This document shows positions 62,284 to 64,000 of a stretch of 64,000 nucleotides of DNA, one piece after another. Source of the DNA: JBGSMX01 sp963790405. GTDB taxonomy: Bacteria > Actinomycetota > Coriobacteriia > Anaerosomatales > JAGXFU01. Position 1 is the first letter of the stretch; the number at the start of each line of letters is the position of its first letter. The translations under genes were made by a program, and so were the position numbers. The DNA lies in contig CAWBOJ010000003.1 of assembly GCA_963790405.1 (NCBI GenBank), positions 248,001-312,000 of the forward strand. The letters are read 5' to 3'. Under the pieces are notes generated by a model. That model ran no database searches, was not told the origin of the DNA, and worked only from the letters and a program-made list of their open reading frames with translations.

Positions 62284-62316
62284 GGCCGGGCGCACGTGGC
62301 GCCCGGCCTCTTTTGT
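62284..62316 (+). terminator. Intrinsic terminator
   Basis: GGCCGGGCGC (62284-62293) pairs with GCGCCCGGCC (62299-62308), then TCTTTTGTT. It ends the transcript of the small secreted peptide. Confidence 0.88.
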
Positions 62317-62320
62317 TGTG

Positions 62321-62396
62321 TGGTGCCCCCGGCAGGATTCGAACCTGCGGCACCAGGTTTAGGAAACCTGTGCTCTATCCCCTGAGCTACGGAGGC
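62321..62396 (-). tRNA. tRNA-Arg (CCT)
   Basis: On the minus strand a full cloverleaf: acceptor GCCTCCG/CGGGGGC with one wobble pair, anticodon loop TTCCTAA giving CCT, T-arm GCAGGTTCGAATCCTGC, and an encoded CCA end. CCT reads the arginine codon AGG. Confidence 0.96.
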
Positions 62397-62471
62397 GTTT
62401 GATGCAAGCCCGCAGGTGAGCCTGCAAGCCTCACGTATTGTAGCGCAGAGAAGCGAGGTCAAGCTCTCGTT

Positions 62472-62957
62472 TCAGTCGCAGCGACCCTCTTCCAGGAGCT
62501 GGTCGAGCCCGTCTTTGCGCAAGTCGTTGGCTTGCTCCATGAGCTGGATGCCCTCGGCACCCGACCCTGCGTCGGCGTTCCGGAGGCCGTCCTCGAGCTG
62601 GGCGAGGCCTTGTGTGTACTGACTCAAGGCAAGAGCGAGCGTTTTCGACGAGGCGTCGTGGGTCGGCTCAGGGTTCGCCACACTCAGACGTGCCCTGAGG
62701 TCATCCGCATCGCTCTCGAGGGCTTCGAGTCTGGTGGCGTCGCACACTCCTTCTCGCAGGTAATCGGCCTCAAGAGGTGTGACTTCGCGGGCCAGTCGGG
62801 CGGCGTCATCGAACACCGCTTCGACCTCGCAGGCGGGGGCGGTGTTCGCGGCAACGCTCTGTCGCGAAGACGCGTTGCCCGTAGATACGGAACAGCCAGC
62901 AAGCACAAGGCATGCAAGAAACATCGGGGGGAGGAACGCAAGACGCCGAAGATTCAT
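62472..62957 (-). CDS. Hypothetical helical lipoprotein
   Basis: A 161-residue protein with a signal peptide ending in the lipobox LAGC. The mature part is acidic and helical (DDAARLAREVTPLEADYL, ALALSQYTQGLAQLEDGL) and contains three further cysteines (PACEVE, GVCDAT, GRCD at the very end). I do not recognise the family. It starts divergent from the glycosyltransferase. Confidence 0.75.
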   Translation of the reverse strand: MNLRRLAFLPPMFLACLVLAGCSVSTGNASSRQSVAANTAPACEVEAVFDDAARLAREVTPLEADYLREGVCDATRLEALESDADDLRARLSVANPEPTHDASSKTLALALSQYTQGLAQLEDGLRNADAGSGAEGIQLMEQANDLRKDGLDQLLEEGRCD

Positions 62958-63189
62958 CGCAACGATCCCTCCAAGACAGGTGAGGGTTGTCCGGCAACTA
63001 TCGTTGCTGTGTTCCAGCTAGTTAATATTGTAGTCCCTCAACTTAAGCATGCGTAAGACCGTTCACCGATTGGTCGGCTGGCCATCTCCGCCCACGCTCG
63101 TAGCATCCCATTCGTGGTATCTTTCTGACGTTCATTCCGCACGCTGGGGGAGTACTGGTGACCTGCGTGAAACCCACGAAATCCACGCC

Positions 63190-64000
63190 ATGCGCGTCAC
63201 GATGATCGCCACGTCATACCCGCGATCCGCCGAGGACCCGTCGGGCCATTTCGTCGCACGCACCGCCGAGGGTCTTGCGGCACGCGGTGTCGAGGTTATC
63301 GTGGTCGCTCCGCACGCGAAAGGCTCGGCGACCAGCGAGACGCTACGCGGCGTTGACGTGCGTCGCTTCCGCTATGCCCCCGAGTCAATGGAGCGTGTCG
63401 CTTACGGCCCGGGCATCCTTTCCAACATCAAGAGCGACCCGGTCGCGGCGCTCATGTTCCCTGCGTTCCTGATTTCGCTGCGTCGGGCCACCGCGCGTGC
63501 CGCCCGCGATGCCGATCTACTGCACGCACACTGGGCACAGACTGCGCTCGCTGCAGGTGCGGACTCGGGCGACAAGCCGCTCGTCATCACCGTGCACGGC
63601 AGCGATTTGCAGCTTGGCCGCTCGGAACGGCTGCGCTGGACCCTTGAACGCCCGCTTCGTGCCGCCCGCTCGGTCATGGCGGTATCAGCCGATCTTGCCG
63701 AGCAGCTCCAGCCCTACATGCCCGAAGGCCGCACGGCCGAGGTGGTGCACGGTGGTGTCGACGGCGCACTGCTCGATTTGCCGACCGCCGGTGGCTCGGA
63801 TGGTCACAAGGCCCGCATCCTTTTCGTCGGGCGCCTCGTGCCCGAGAAGGGCGTGCATGAACTCGTGACCGCACTGGCGCGCATCCGTACGGGATTCACC
63901 CTCGAGATCGTGGGTGTCGGGCCGGAGCGCGAGGCGATGCGGCGCCAGCTCGTGGGCGCCTCACTCGACCATGCGGCGAAGTTCCTGGGCGCACTACCTC
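63190..64000 (+). CDS. GT4-type glycosyltransferase, 5' part (runs off the window)
   Basis: At least 270 residues of a GT-B glycosyltransferase of family 4. It opens with MIATSYPRSAEDPSGHFV and the Gly-rich loop; LLHAHWAQTALAAG and TVHGSDLQLG follow, then the linker and RILFVGRLVPEKGVHELVTAL and IVGVGPERE of the nucleotide-sugar half. The final EX7E region lies beyond 64000. The ATG at 63190 has no ribosome site; a GTG at 63158 behind GGGGGAG is in another frame, so a further indel near the start is possible. Confidence 0.88.
   Translation, partial: MRVTMIATSYPRSAEDPSGHFVARTAEGLAARGVEVIVVAPHAKGSATSETLRGVDVRRFRYAPESMERVAYGPGILSNIKSDPVAALMFPAFLISLRRATARAARDADLLHAHWAQTALAAGADSGDKPLVITVHGSDLQLGRSERLRWTLERPLRAARSVMAVSADLAEQLQPYMPEGRTAEVVHGGVDGALLDLPTAGGSDGHKARILFVGRLVPEKGVHELVTALARIRTGFTLEIVGVGPEREAMRRQLVGASLDHAAKFLGALP

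Noticed and set aside
63158..63190. GTG at 63158 as the true start of the glycosyltransferase
   Set aside because: It has a good ribosome site but is in a different frame; without evidence for an indel the ATG at 63190 is kept.

Overview
The window is high-GC DNA, densely coded on both strands, with Shine-Dalgarno-led genes and frequent GTG or TTG starts. Several features point to an actinobacterium outside the classical high-GC genera: a UPF0182 membrane protein, cell-wall-binding type 2 repeats on secreted proteins, PspC proteins, a T-box with an unusually short Stem I and an M-box riboswitch. A deep lineage such as the anaerobic Coriobacteriia-like groups is plausible, but that placement is inference from gene content and not a taxonomic call.

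Layout. 1-530 holds a structured, gene-free stretch that resembles the 5' domain of a group II intron, then a hairpin. 529-4966 is an ammonium module on the minus strand: two Amt channels and three distinct PII proteins. 5276-6958 has two envelope proteins of unknown function and tRNA-Ala. 7111-8077 is an MNT/HEPN toxin-antitoxin pair with a fused DNA-binding domain. 8096-17870 is mixed metabolism and transport: DNA alkylation repair, nitroreductase, amidotransferase, an ABC-2 exporter, a cation antiporter, a drug/metabolite exporter and acylphosphatase. 17967-23572 holds two surface proteins with cell-wall-binding repeats around a PAQR/hemolysin III protein and a tiny haem-c-like peptide. 23642-25208 is a divergent molybdopterin lipoprotein and flavin reductase pair.

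26452-39283 is the most unusual part. Two translationally coupled gene pairs, each a HEAT-repeat-like protein followed by an HD-GYP protein, lie in opposite orientation on either side of an envelope-stress-like operon (CorC, PspC, LiaF-like, PspC, amidohydrolase). All four proteins of the two pairs appear to begin with the same unnamed domain of about 150 residues. 39346-45120 continues with UPF0182, an RlpA-like protein behind a long structured leader, small membrane proteins and VapBC. 45177-47741 is a T-box-controlled aminotransferase and D-Ala-D-Ala ligase operon. 47901-52213 carries YtxH, PRC-barrel, acetyltransferase, YbaK, polysaccharide deacetylase and 5-formyl-THF cyclo-ligase genes. 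52217-55769 is a magnesium operon (MgtE plus an Nramp-like carrier) under an M-box riboswitch. 55901-64000 has an HTH-nucleotidyltransferase pair, a HAD phosphatase, an ABC importer, a phosphoribosyltransferase, a small secreted peptide, tRNA-Arg, a lipoprotein and the start of a glycosyltransferase.

Quality caveat. At least ten genes, one of them twice, are broken by single-base frameshifts, nine insertions and two deletions, while the protein reads on sensibly in the adjacent frame. This pattern fits residual indel errors in the assembly better than mass pseudogenisation. I list these genes as single CDS features and state where each frame changes.
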